Source: JASEGV01 sp947085405 (GTDB lineage Bacteria; Bacteroidota; Ignavibacteria; UBA10030; BY39). From it: 57,903 nt of DNA. The DNA lies in assembly GCA_947085405.1 (NCBI GenBank), contig CAMTWO010000007.1:1-57903 (forward strand), written 5' to 3'. The position numbers and the translations under genes were made by a program. Below are positions 15,579 to 24,477 of the stretch, piece by piece. A model generated the notes under the pieces. That model did no database searches. It had not been told where the DNA came from and saw only the letters and a program-made list of their open reading frames with translations. Each line of letters starts with the position of its first letter. The stretch's first letter is position 1.

Positions 15579-15980
15579 ATGTCAATCATTAAAGAATTTA
15601 AAGCTTTTGCAATGCGCGGTAACGTCGTGGATATGGCAGTCGGTATTATCATCGGTGTTGCTTTTGGAAAAATTGTCAGCTCATTGGTTAGCGACGTCCT
15701 TCTACCACCAATCGGTTTACTAATGGGAGGTGTTGATTTCAGTCATTTTGCACTTACACTAAAACAAGCTACCGAATCGGCTGCCGCCGTTACACTCAAG
15801 TATGGTGTTTTTATTAATACCGTAATCGACTTTATTATAGTTGCTTTTAGTGTATTTCTGGTTATCAAAGGGATGAATAAACTGAAAAAAGCAGAAGTCC
15901 CGCCAGCACCGGAAGCGCCGAAACTTTCAAAAGAAGCCGAATTGTTAACAGAAATTAGAGAGCTTTTGAGAAAGAGTTAA
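15579..15980 (+). CDS. mscL: Large-conductance mechanosensitive channel MscL
   Basis: The 133-residue protein has the N-terminal amphipathic helix and TM1 of MscL (IIKEFKAFAMRGNVVDMAVG, IIIGVAFGKIVSSLVSDVL, PPIGLLMGGVDF). A second membrane helix (FINTVIDFIIVAFSVFLVIK) and a C-terminal helical bundle segment (LTEIRELLRK) follow. It forms a homopentameric pore that opens under membrane tension during osmotic downshock. The start at 15579 has AAGGAG eight bases upstream, itself abutting a short palindrome. It stands alone, convergent with the TRAP operon. Confidence 0.96.
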   Translation: MSIIKEFKAFAMRGNVVDMAVGIIIGVAFGKIVSSLVSDVLLPPIGLLMGGVDFSHFALTLKQATESAAAVTLKYGVFINTVIDFIIVAFSVFLVIKGMNKLKKAEVPPAPEAPKLSKEAELLTEIRELLRKS

Positions 15981-15999
15981 ACTAATACGGATATTCAAT

Positions 16000-16125
16000 A
16001 GTTATTGGTTTTATGGTTCGCCTTCGCTCACCACAAGGTTTTAGTCTTGAGTTGATGGTTTCTAAAACTATTAAACCATAACCCGCAACTAATGAACTAT
16101 AACCACGAACCAAAAACTAATAACT
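16000..16125. repeat. Long imperfect inverted repeat between mscL and dctM
   Basis: The ends AGTTATTGGTTTTATGGTTC (16000 on) and CGAACCAAAAACTAATAACT (16106-16125) are nearly complementary, with further pairing inside. It fills the 156-bp convergent gap and could end transcription from both sides, but it lacks a T run. Confidence 0.6.
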
Positions 16126-16136
16126 ACATAATCCAC

Positions 16137-17417
16137 TCATTGAATCCCCAATAAATTCACAAGATACAAACTCAACTGCGGGATGTATGTAACGAGAATC
16201 AGAATAATCAATCTGATTAAAATGAAGGGGAGTGTTGAAGTGTAAACTTCGGATATCGGTTTTTGAAAACGATAACTTGATATGAATAGATTCAATCCAA
16301 CCGGCGGAGTTACATAACCGATTTCCAAATTCACAAGAAATATTATTCCTAAATGAACAGGGTCAACGCCATAAGCTAATGCAATCGGAATAATTAGCGG
16401 AACAACGACAATCGTTGCCGAGAAGATATCCATCATCATCCCGACAATCAATAAAAATATATTTAACAGAATCAGGAATAGTATTTTGCTCGTAATAAGT
16501 TCCTGTATAAAAGTAAATAGTTTCATCGGAACTTCGGCATCAATAAGATAGTTGGTTAAACCCAAAGCGGTTCCTAAAATAATTAGAATTGCACCAACAA
16601 GCACCATACTTTCCTGCATTATTTTGGGAACATCTTTAAACAATTTAAGATCGCGATAAATAAATACCTCGACTACAACAACATAAAAAGCAGTAATAGC
16701 AGCCGCTTCGGTTACAGTGAAAAGTCCGCCGTAAATTCCACCAATGATTATGAAAGGAAGTGGTATTTCCCATGCTGCATTTTTAACTGTTTCAAATACA
16801 TTTTTGAAAGTGAATTGAATTTTGGGAATCTCCGATTTTATTCCGTGCTTTACACTATAAATCGAGAGCACTATCAGCAATATCATACCGGGGACGAAGC
16901 CGGCTACAAATAATTTGTCGATACTGATTTTCGCAACAAGTCCGTACAAAATAATTGGCAAACTTGGAGGGAACAGCAAACCTAAACTTCCTGAAGTGGT
17001 CATCAATCCGAGTGAAAATTTTTCGGGATAGTTTTCTTTCAGAAGTATCGGGTAAAGCAAACCGCCGAGTGCAATAATGGTAACACCCGATGCACCTGTG
17101 AAAGCTGTGAATATGGCGCAGGAAACTAATGAAACAATAGCTAAACCTCCCGGAAACCAACCGAATAACGCACGCGCTATACCAACTATCCTTTGCGGCG
17201 ATTTACTTTCTGCTAAAACATAACCGGCAAATGTGAATAATGGAATGGCAATTAATGTTGGTGTGCTTGCTAACCGATTAAGTTCCACGATCACGGCGGA
17301 CATATCGATAGCAGCCGAATGAAATGCGAGTAATGCAATTGCCCCGATGATTGCAAAAAGGGGAGAGCCGAATAGAGCGAGTAACAGAATTGCGATGACG
17401 ATTAAGACTGTTTCCAT
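16137..17417 (-). CDS. dctM: TRAP transporter large permease DctM
   Basis: The 426-residue, about 12-helix protein matches DctM: IPLFTFAGYVLAESKSPQRI, FTGASGVTIIALGGLLYPIL, SGSLGLLFPPSLPIILYGL and GYVTPPVGLNLFISSY. These are the clamshell-type ion-binding repeats of the permease. DctM moves the substrate with sodium using the binding protein DctP and the small subunit DctQ. It is the last gene of a minus-strand operon tatT-dctP-dctQ-dctM and overlaps dctQ by one base. Confidence 0.95.
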   Translation of the reverse strand: METVLIVIAILLLALFGSPLFAIIGAIALLAFHSAAIDMSAVIVELNRLASTPTLIAIPLFTFAGYVLAESKSPQRIVGIARALFGWFPGGLAIVSLVSCAIFTAFTGASGVTIIALGGLLYPILLKENYPEKFSLGLMTTSGSLGLLFPPSLPIILYGLVAKISIDKLFVAGFVPGMILLIVLSIYSVKHGIKSEIPKIQFTFKNVFETVKNAAWEIPLPFIIIGGIYGGLFTVTEAAAITAFYVVVVEVFIYRDLKLFKDVPKIMQESMVLVGAILIILGTALGLTNYLIDAEVPMKLFTFIQELITSKILFLILLNIFLLIVGMMMDIFSATIVVVPLIIPIALAYGVDPVHLGIIFLVNLEIGYVTPPVGLNLFISSYRFQKPISEVYTSTLPFILIRLIILILVTYIPQLSLYLVNLLGIQ

Positions 17418-17935
17418 CAGCTAACGACTTTCGTTGTTTGAGGAAAAACAGCTTTGATAAAATATTGAAGAGCAAAAAGCAAGAAACGGAACATCATCAT
17501 TCCAAATCCGATTGGAACAATAAGCTGCATCCACCAAGAAAGTATATTCAGTTCGCCGATAGTGAATAAGATAGTTTCTGAAGCATACTCATCGAGTAGG
17601 AAAGTGATTGAAGCTTTCAAAAGGAAAAACGAAACTACGGCTGCAAAAACATAAATAACGGTTTTTACGAAATGCCTTCCTCTTTCGGGAAGAAAGCGGC
17701 TGAATATATCGACATTAATATTTTTTTCGTTATGAGTTGCAAGCGATGCGCCCAAAAATGCAATCCACAGTACAAAATTTCGAAGCAGCGGATCGACCCA
17801 AAGAATACCGGTTGAAAAAATATTCCGTAACACTACCTGCAAAAATGAAAACAGAATCATCAAACCGAGCAAAATTATTGCAAGTGTTTTTTCGGCAGTA
17901 GAAACAGAATTGCTGATTCGAAGAAGGAGTTTCAT
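17417..17935 (-). CDS. dctQ: TRAP transporter small permease DctQ
   Basis: The 172-residue protein has four membrane helices and the DctQ pattern: LGLMILFSFLQVVLRN, then WVDPLLRNFVLWIAFLGASL and INVDIFSRFLPERGR. It packs against DctM in the membrane. It overlaps dctP by four bases and dctM by one, showing coupled translation. Confidence 0.93.
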   Translation of the reverse strand: MKLLLRISNSVSTAEKTLAIILLGLMILFSFLQVVLRNIFSTGILWVDPLLRNFVLWIAFLGASLATHNEKNINVDIFSRFLPERGRHFVKTVIYVFAAVVSFFLLKASITFLLDEYASETILFTIGELNILSWWMQLIVPIGFGMMMFRFLLFALQYFIKAVFPQTTKVVS

Positions 17936-18939
17936 TGAGATGATTTTATTTTCGAATTCCTATAATCTAAAATTGACTGTTCAATTCTATTCAAAAATTC
18001 AGCAGAATATAGTCTGTTTACTAATGAATGGCGGGCTTTTTTACCGATTTCTTCGTATTCATTCACTAATTTTTCGGAGGCGGGTTCAGTTGATTTAATT
18101 CCGTTATTCTTTAAAGTTTGCAATGCCTTTTCGTTATCCTTGCGGGAGAGTTCCGTTAACTTCGCCATATATTTTTTACCGTTTCGCAAAAGAATTTCTT
18201 GTAAATCTTTTGGAAGTTGGTCATACATTTTTTTTGAGACAACAACAGCACCGGCGGCATCGGCAAGGGGAAGTGTGAAAACATATTTCACGCGAGTCCA
18301 CCATTGGAGTCCTAAAGCCGCAAGAGGCGATGTATAAACTCCATCAATCAATTTTGTTTGCAGAGAAGTGAGAACATCGGTAACCGAAAGAGGTATCGGA
18401 TTCAAACCGAGCGATTTAAAAGCCGCTTCGGCAATCGGGTCGCCTTCCCACGCCCACATTTTTACATTCTTCATATCTTCTTTTTTATTGATTGGGACGT
18501 TTGTAAAAACATAGACGAAGCCAACCTCAGCCCAACCGAGTAAAATATAGCCGCCTTCTTCAAAACTTGATGTAAATTCTTGATCAAATTTGTTGTAAAT
18601 ATGATCGACTTCATCGTAAGATTTAAACAGGAAGGGAGAATCAAGAATTCGTGCTTTGGGTGCAATTTCGCCTATGCCGACTCCCGTTATTCCAGTGCTG
18701 TGTAATTGCCCGAGTCGGATTTTGCGTAGCACATCTTTTTCATCGCCTTGCACGCCTCCAGCAAAAAGTTTGAAACCGAGTTTGCCGCCGCTTTCTTTTC
18801 GAATCGCAGCATCATACTCTCTCATAACATTCATCCAGGTTGTTCCGTCGGGAGCGAGTGTTGCAAATTTAATTGTAAACTGTTGTGCGTTGACTATCGA
18901 TATAATAAAAATTGAAAGGAATAAAATATATTTTTTCAA
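17932..18939 (-). CDS. dctP: TRAP transporter substrate-binding protein DctP
   Basis: The 335-residue protein has a signal peptide (KYILFLSIFIISIVNAQ) and the DctP fold: IKFATLAPDGTTWMNVMREY, ESGGKLGFKLFAGGVQGDEK, and SVTDVLTSLQTKLIDGVYTS. The start is TTG at 18939 with GGAG five bases upstream. In classical carboxylate-binding DctP proteins an arginine follows the K-I/M position in the central strand; here the sequence is KNVKMWAWEGD, so Trp replaces it. With a TatT partner next door this suggests a ligand other than a simple carboxylate (inference). It lies between tatT and dctQ. Confidence 0.92.
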   Translation of the reverse strand: MKKYILFLSIFIISIVNAQQFTIKFATLAPDGTTWMNVMREYDAAIRKESGGKLGFKLFAGGVQGDEKDVLRKIRLGQLHSTGITGVGIGEIAPKARILDSPFLFKSYDEVDHIYNKFDQEFTSSFEEGGYILLGWAEVGFVYVFTNVPINKKEDMKNVKMWAWEGDPIAEAAFKSLGLNPIPLSVTDVLTSLQTKLIDGVYTSPLAALGLQWWTRVKYVFTLPLADAAGAVVVSKKMYDQLPKDLQEILLRNGKKYMAKLTELSRKDNEKALQTLKNNGIKSTEPASEKLVNEYEEIGKKARHSLVNRLYSAEFLNRIEQSILDYRNSKIKSSQ

Positions 18940-18952
18940 AGTTTCTCCGGTG

Positions 18953-19813
18953 TTAAAATAAGTCGTTTAATTGATTACGAAGTTTTTCGGCTTTTTTCTT
19001 TGCTATTGCGTTAGATAAACGCGCCTCAGGCAAAACATCTATTGATGCTTCGTCCACTTTTGATAATAACTCTTTAAAAAGATTTTGGTCTTGTATTTGA
19101 ACTGCATAGGTGCGAGCATAATAAACGTACGACATTAAGAATTTTCCTCCGTTTATATGTAAACATTTTTCAAAATGTTTTTTTGCTTCGTCCGGATTTC
19201 CTCCTAAAACTTTTGGGCGGCTTCCATATAACGCTCCTAAAAAGAAGTGAGCGCCTCCATAAAAATAGGAACTATCCTTTTCGGCAACATATTTCATAAT
19301 CGCTTCTACTTTTGGTAAATCGGCTAATGCTTCGGGTTCTGTGAGGGATAAACTTACATAACTGCCCCAACCGATTCCTGTCCAAAACAAAGCAGGGATA
19401 TCTTCTTTCGAAAATGTTTGGAGTGCATTGGAAAAATTTTCTAAATCACCTGACGTTGCTTTAGCGAATGCTTTATTTTTATTAAGTAGTTGCATCCCGA
19501 AATTCTTTGATCTCAAGTATAAATTACGGGCACGTTCGGGAGAGTCATCTTCAACGAAGCCCAAAGCATAGCTTGAGTAACCCATAGTTGCAAGGCGGAG
19601 AAGCTTTTCATTTTCGGGATCGCTTTTGATCATTGCTTCAAGTAGTTTCAGATTTGAAGCGGCGCTTTTTTCAGCGATATCTAAATCCGACTCTTCATTC
19701 AAAACAATAAAACCATTTTCCATCAAACCGCCCATCGAACGGATAGCAATTTGTTGTATGCTGCAGCCGGAAATAACAGCCAACAGAAATGTTATCGTAA
19801 TTATTATTTTCAT
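18953..19813 (-). CDS. TatT-type TRAP accessory lipoprotein (T component)
   Basis: The 286-residue protein has a signal segment and lipobox (LLAVISGC, Cys17) followed by helical TPR-like repeats: SAASNLKLLEAMIKSDPENE, YALGFVEDDSPERARNLY, FFLGALYGSRPKVLGGNPDE, AKKHFEKCLHINGG. This is the TRAP T-component family first described in Treponema, where a trimer of TatT docks with the binding protein. It is the first gene of the operon, 13 bases before dctP. The 150-bp spacer upstream (19814-19963) should hold the promoter; no clear motif was recognised. Confidence 0.85.
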   Translation of the reverse strand: MKIIITITFLLAVISGCSIQQIAIRSMGGLMENGFIVLNEESDLDIAEKSAASNLKLLEAMIKSDPENEKLLRLATMGYSSYALGFVEDDSPERARNLYLRSKNFGMQLLNKNKAFAKATSGDLENFSNALQTFSKEDIPALFWTGIGWGSYVSLSLTEPEALADLPKVEAIMKYVAEKDSSYFYGGAHFFLGALYGSRPKVLGGNPDEAKKHFEKCLHINGGKFLMSYVYYARTYAVQIQDQNLFKELLSKVDEASIDVLPEARLSNAIAKKKAEKLRNQLNDLF

Positions 19814-19963
19814 TGAATTAAAAGGTCCAAAAATTTATTTTCAATATACCGAAATGTGTGATTAAAAACACGTAGCCCTTTCATTTCGAAATCAGATTTT
19901 GTATTTTACGGTAGAATAAATGATAACTGTAAATGATAACTTTAATAAAAAAGGTTTAAAATA

Positions 19964-20089
19964 ATGGCGCTATTAAAAACTGAAACCAAGAAAAAGATAC
20001 GGAATATTACATTTTATGTAGCAGGTGGTATCTTCGTCGTTTTGGTAGTCAAATTTATTTTTAATGTATTCCTTCAAACGATGTATTAA
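19964..20089 (+). CDS. 41-residue single-helix membrane protein
   Basis: An ATG at 19964, with AAAAAAGG ending nine bases upstream, opens a frame reading MALLKTETKKKIRNITF, then a hydrophobic stretch YVAGGIFVVLVVKFIFNVFL and the tail QTMY. A basic N-terminus and one helix suggest an inside-N membrane miniprotein. The TAA stop (20087-20089) coincides with the first bases of the ~150-bp composite repeat. I do not recognise a family; the ribosome-binding site and clean hydropathy make it plausible. Confidence 0.5.
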   Translation: MALLKTETKKKIRNITFYVAGGIFVVLVVKFIFNVFLQTMY

Positions 20090-20237
20090 TCCGCCAGAGG
20101 CGGACGAGGGTTAATTCCCCGCTTCTTGAGGCGAATAAAATAAAATTTGTTAACAGATACCTTGCTGCCCCGCCTGCCAAAGTCCGTCCGTTATCTAACG
20201 GACGGACGGCGGGCAGGTTGCGGCGAGGAGATTCATT
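20087..20237. repeat. ~150-bp composite palindromic element, copy 1
   Basis: It opens with TCCGCC-AGA-GGCGGA (20090-20104). It contains a perfect 12-bp stem (20182-20193 with 20196-20207, loop TC) inside CCTGCC/GGCAGG pairing (20173-20178 with 20212-20217). Copy 2 at 24311-24461 differs at about eight places. The element fills the gap between the 41-residue gene and the stop codon (20242-20244) of the peptidase gene. Confidence 0.9.
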
Positions 20238-20241
20238 GTAA

Positions 20242-23200
20242 CTAAAAATCAGTACCTAACGAAATGTAATATTTAGGTGTTGAAAATCCTTGCAAGTTGA
20301 ACCACCATCCTACATCAACTTTAACTAAAAATCCGAGTAGAACTAATCGCGCCCCGAAACCAGTACCGCCAAGTAAATCTTTCATATAGGTACCTTCGCT
20401 GTTTTTGGCAAAAGCTTGAAAATCCTTTTTATGATGCCACGAGCCGCCTAAATCGAGAAACATCACACCGGTTAACGATTGCAAAAAGATCGGTAAAGGA
20501 CCAGCCGCTAAGTAGCCAAAAAACGGGAAGCGGAATTCGTTGTTTAATAGAAAATATTTTGTACCGATACGGGTATTGTAAATGTATCCTCTTAAAGGCA
20601 CACCCGCTGTCAGAAAGAGAACATCTTCCGCATTCTCGATGGGCACTTGCTCGTTAGTGAATTGCCGGTTCAGCCAGTTTTCAACTCCACCGATTATAAA
20701 TCTTTGAGGATTAGCACCGAAACTCGCACCTCCTGCGAATCGAAACGCGAAAGTATAATATTTCCAAAGTTTGAAGTAAGTTCGATAATCACCTAATATC
20801 GAAACGAAATTTAACCCTTCTTGAGAAATTTTTGGTGTTCCGTACATAGTTATGTTGTAGCGGCTTCCATTTCCTGGTGAAGTTATTCCCCAAAGAGAAT
20901 TATCGTGCACAAAACTTAACGATGGGAGAATCAAACTCCTTCGTTGAATAGGCTCGGAAGGTAAATCGAGGTTTTCCCTTGTAAGTGCAAAGTAAGATAG
21001 TCCTAAATCGAAGCGATAAAATTTTGTTATTGGATACGAAGCAGAGATTGAACCTCCATAAGTTCTGAATCTGTACAAAAAGCTAACATAATTATCACCC
21101 AATACGATAAAACGAGCGCTATGAAAACCTGAAATACCATAATCAATTCTTGCGGGTAACGAGTAATAAGCAAGCATGTAGTCGCTGTTCTTCAGGTCGC
21201 CTACTAAATTTGTGATGAATATAATTTGGTGATCGCCTAACATATCGCTGAATGCCATCACCGTCGATCCTTGTATTCCATAATAGGTACTGAATCCAGC
21301 ATTTCCATAAACAATATCGGGTGAAAAATTTAACTTATACTTGTTAACTATAAAGTTGCCATTTTCATCGCGATTATTTTTTATCGTTTTAGCTAATGAA
21401 GTATCAGATTTTTCAAAAGTATTAACAGATTTGGGTTGGCTGAAAACGTAATTTCTTAAATCTACTTTTACATCCTTTCCATATAAACCGGTTGAGTCTT
21501 CATCAGTACTAATGAAAATATCTTCCGAAAGTTTAATAGTGTCCTTTATAGTTGACTCCACAACAAGTTTAACCGGTTTCTGCTGTTGTTGTTTTATAAA
21601 ATCTGTTGGTTCTAATTCTAATAGATTTAAGTTTTTCTCAAGCGGAGTTCGCATAAGGAAGAGGTCAAAACCTCCATTGATCATAGAGGCGAAGCATAAT
21701 TTGTTACCATCTTTGCTTATGGAAATTTGATAAACTCCGGTTAACGAGTTTGTTAGTGGTTTATATGTATTGGTTTCTAAGTTATAAACATAGATATTAT
21801 TGATGCCGTTAACATCCGAGATAAACAAAATATTTTTGCCATCGGGTGATGCAATAGGCGATGTTTCTTCGCTATTCGGGAGTTCTAAAATCCGAGTAAT
21901 AATTTTTGTTCCAATTTCTATTTTATACAAGTCTTTTTCATCGTGTTGATAGTCTTGCATTTTGAAGTTCGTGGGATATGAATCGGGGGAGAGAAAACCC
22001 TTCCGGTCGGATGTAAAATAAATTGTTTGCCCATCCGGCGACCATGCCGGCTCATAGTCGGAAAAAATATCTTGTGTGATATTTTGCAATTCCTTTGTAT
22101 TAAAATCGTATATATAAACGTCGGACTGTTTAGGTGTATTTCCTATAAATGTAAGTTTGTCGCCTTTTGGAGACCAGTCAACAGAAAATATCCCATCTAA
22201 ACCAAATTCTAATTTACTGCTCTTGCCGGTGTTCACATCGACTATCATAACTGCATCTTGAGCGCCACTTTTAGTTGCAAGTGCGATTTTAGTTCCATCA
22301 GGAGACCACGACATTCCAGGAGTCAAGAGCTTTAATTCTTCAAAGTCGGCAGTTCGCTGACCTTTTATTAGTTTCTTTTCTATTTTACCATCAAGTGAAT
22401 TCATAATAAAAACATCAAAGTAATCGTCGCGATTAGAGATAAAAGCAACACGATCACCTTGAGGCGAGATAGCAGGACTTGTATTATAAAAGCTCCCTTC
22501 TTTTTTATGGTCAGTCAGTCGTTGGGCATAGTCGTTTGGCTCTTCACGTTTTGCAATATCGGGCCAATAAGTAACTCTCATTTCTTTTTGCCAGCGTTCG
22601 TTCAAGTCTTCAATTCCAAGTCCGATAGCCGACTTGAATCCTTGCTCTACATTTCGCGAGCCTTTGATGCGACTTAAAATTTCACTAATCTTTTGTTCGC
22701 CATATTTATTTGCAATGTAATACCAAACCGACTGACCACCGCGGTAGGCAAAATAACCGCCGAGGTATTCGATTGGCGGCAGGTTTTCGTGTATCGTTGC
22801 ATCGCGAATGAACATATCGGAATCTGTATCCCATTTGAGTGCTTCATACTCAGCCAGACCTTCGTTGAACCAAAGAGGAAGCTGAATCATTATATTGTTC
22901 GCAATAATCGCTTGCAGCGAACCGCCATAAAACATATCGTTGATTACACCGTGAACGAGTTCGTGGTGAATCACGTGTCTGAATTTTTTATAGTCGCCTT
23001 CAAACGGTATCACTATTCTGTTTTTAAACAACTCTGTTACACCGCCGATGCCTTCTTCCATATATTGGTAAATAACATTTGTTTGCTGAAAATCGTTGTG
23101 CGAATTGTAAACAATAATAGTAATCCGGTTTGTGATTTCATAACTAAAAGACCTGCTGATTGACTTGTATGCTAACTCGGCAGCTTCAGCAGCATACTGA

Positions 23201-23382
23201 GCAATATCTTTACCTCCTTCTGTAAAATAAACATCAAAGTGATCAGATTGGATAAAGGAGTAATCAAATTTTTTATATTGAACTTTGTTTTTTCCAAAAT
23301 TAGTTTCCTGAGATGTTGCCGTTCCAAATATAATAAGCGAAACCGCGAATGAGAGGAATAGTTTTAAATATATATTTTTCAT
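20242..23382 (-). CDS. Exported peptidase MA / PD40 beta-propeller / Omp85-like barrel protein
   Basis: The 1046-residue protein has a signal peptide (about 1-24). Its zinc-peptidase-like domain of the MA (gluzincin) type shows HELVH (140-144) and the downstream NEGLAEYE (173-180), so catalytic residues look intact. Residues about 290-590 are PD40/TolB-type propeller repeats (SPQGDRVAFISNRDDYFDVF, SWSPDGTKIAL, AWSPDGQTIYFTSD). After a linker, residues about 690-1046 form beta strands ending TGFGARLVLLGFLVKVDVGW and YYISLGTDF, like the surface antigen/Omp85 barrel. It should sit in the outer membrane with its other domains in the periplasm or outside. The substrate is unknown. It is monocistronic and its stop abuts the composite repeat. 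Confidence 0.82.
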   Translation of the reverse strand: MKNIYLKLFLSFAVSLIIFGTATSQETNFGKNKVQYKKFDYSFIQSDHFDVYFTEGGKDIAQYAAEAAELAYKSISRSFSYEITNRITIIVYNSHNDFQQTNVIYQYMEEGIGGVTELFKNRIVIPFEGDYKKFRHVIHHELVHGVINDMFYGGSLQAIIANNIMIQLPLWFNEGLAEYEALKWDTDSDMFIRDATIHENLPPIEYLGGYFAYRGGQSVWYYIANKYGEQKISEILSRIKGSRNVEQGFKSAIGLGIEDLNERWQKEMRVTYWPDIAKREEPNDYAQRLTDHKKEGSFYNTSPAISPQGDRVAFISNRDDYFDVFIMNSLDGKIEKKLIKGQRTADFEELKLLTPGMSWSPDGTKIALATKSGAQDAVMIVDVNTGKSSKLEFGLDGIFSVDWSPKGDKLTFIGNTPKQSDVYIYDFNTKELQNITQDIFSDYEPAWSPDGQTIYFTSDRKGFLSPDSYPTNFKMQDYQHDEKDLYKIEIGTKIITRILELPNSEETSPIASPDGKNILFISDVNGINNIYVYNLETNTYKPLTNSLTGVYQISISKDGNKLCFASMINGGFDLFLMRTPLEKNLNLLELEPTDFIKQQQQKPVKLVVESTIKDTIKLSEDIFISTDEDSTGLYGKDVKVDLRNYVFSQPKSVNTFEKSDTSLAKTIKNNRDENGNFIVNKYKLNFSPDIVYGNAGFSTYYGIQGSTVMAFSDMLGDHQIIFITNLVGDLKNSDYMLAYYSLPARIDYGISGFHSARFIVLGDNYVSFLYRFRTYGGSISASYPITKFYRFDLGLSYFALTRENLDLPSEPIQRRSLILPSLSFVHDNSLWGITSPGNGSRYNITMYGTPKISQEGLNFVSILGDYRTYFKLWKYYTFAFRFAGGASFGANPQRFIIGGVENWLNRQFTNEQVPIENAEDVLFLTAGVPLRGYIYNTRIGTKYFLLNNEFRFPFFGYLAAGPLPIFLQSLTGVMFLDLGGSWHHKKDFQAFAKNSEGTYMKDLLGGTGFGARLVLLGFLVKVDVGWWFNLQGFSTPKYYISLGTDF

Positions 23383-23441
23383 ATCAATACCTGTACTTAT
23401 TTATTCTGCACATAATTAAACGTTTTGAATGTATAAAAGAT

Positions 23442-24233
23442 TCATAATTTGAAATTAGCGATAACGATTCCGCAAGCTACAGCAACATTTAACGATTCAG
23501 CTTTGCCGAACCTCGGGATTGTTATGTTTGTATCTGCGATTCTTTGTATTTCATCGGATATCCCGTGCGACTCGCTGCCAAAAACAAAAACTGATTTCTT
23601 TTGATAATTTTGTGATTGGAGCGGACTTCCATTCATTGTTGCCGCATACACTTTGTAACCAAAAGTTTTTGCATCACTTAACCATTGCACCAAATCAACA
23701 TTCCTGTAAATCGGGAAATGAAAAACCGAGCCCATCGTTCCTCTTACAACTTTCGGGTTAAACAGGTCCACGCTCTCTTGCCCGATTAGTAAAGCATCGG
23801 CTTTAAACCAGTCGCAAATTCGGATAATCGTTCCAAGGTTACCGGCATCCGAAATTCTGTCAACAGCAACAATAAGAGAGGTGAGTGAATTAATAGTTCC
23901 TAAATTTAAGTGTTCTGTAATTTTATCTTCAACAATTGCTGCTATACCTTGTGCTGTTAGGGTGTCGGTCATGGCATCCAAGTCATTTGTTGAAATTTGA
24001 AATACCGGAACGCCTTTTTCCTCAATCATTTTAAACAAATCTTTATTTGAAGGATTAGAAAAGAATTCCTTTGTAACTAACACCGATTCCGTTATCCAAT
24101 CGGAAGCCAAAACTTCTTGAACGATTTTCACACCTTCAATAATAAATTTTTTTTCGATTTCTCTAAACTTTTTTTGAGAAAGTTTACGAATTGACTTCAA
24201 TTTTTCTTTTGTTAATTGCGATAGCATCTTCAT
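23442..24233 (-). CDS. TrmH/SpoU-family RNA 2'-O-methyltransferase
   Basis: The 263-residue protein has an N-terminal substrate-binding region (SIRKLSQKKFREIEKKFIIE) and a C-terminal SPOUT domain with knot motifs VDRISDAGNLGTIIRICDWF, VRGTMGSVFHFP, VFGSESHGIS and LNVAVACGIVIANF. Such enzymes methylate ribose 2'-OH in rRNA or tRNA using S-adenosylmethionine. The length and N-terminus resemble RlmB/TsnR-like members, but the target base cannot be read from the sequence. It stands 59 bases from the peptidase gene on the same strand, upstream of it. Confidence 0.9.
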   Translation of the reverse strand: MKMLSQLTKEKLKSIRKLSQKKFREIEKKFIIEGVKIVQEVLASDWITESVLVTKEFFSNPSNKDLFKMIEEKGVPVFQISTNDLDAMTDTLTAQGIAAIVEDKITEHLNLGTINSLTSLIVAVDRISDAGNLGTIIRICDWFKADALLIGQESVDLFNPKVVRGTMGSVFHFPIYRNVDLVQWLSDAKTFGYKVYAATMNGSPLQSQNYQKKSVFVFGSESHGISDEIQRIADTNITIPRFGKAESLNVAVACGIVIANFKL

Positions 24234-24310
24234 TTATACAAAATATAGATAAATGTGGTAATAATTCAAAATGTAATATACTTGAAAGTAAGTGAGTTTC
24301 TGCATATATT

Positions 24311-24461
24311 TAATCCGCCAAAGGCGGACGAGGGTTTAATTCCCCGCCTCTTGAGGCGAAAAAATAAAATTTGTTGTCAGATACCTCGCTGCCCCGCCTG
24401 CCAAAGTCCGTCCGTTATCTAACGGACGGACGGCGGGCAGGTTGCGGCGAGGAAATTCATT
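24311..24461. repeat. ~150-bp composite palindromic element, copy 2
   Basis: Near-identical to 20087-20237. It ends 16 bases before the rfaE1 start codon, so the strong stem (TCCGTCCGTTA with TAACGGACGGA) would lie in the leader of that mRNA or upstream of it. The remaining gap from 24234 to 24310 has nothing recognisable. Confidence 0.9.
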
Positions 24462-24477
24462 TTAACTTCATAACATT

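Noticed and set aside
20087..24461. Insertion sequence pair
   Set aside because: The repeats are ~150 bp, non-coding, have no transposase between them and no clear target-site duplication; the DNA between them is ordinary genes.
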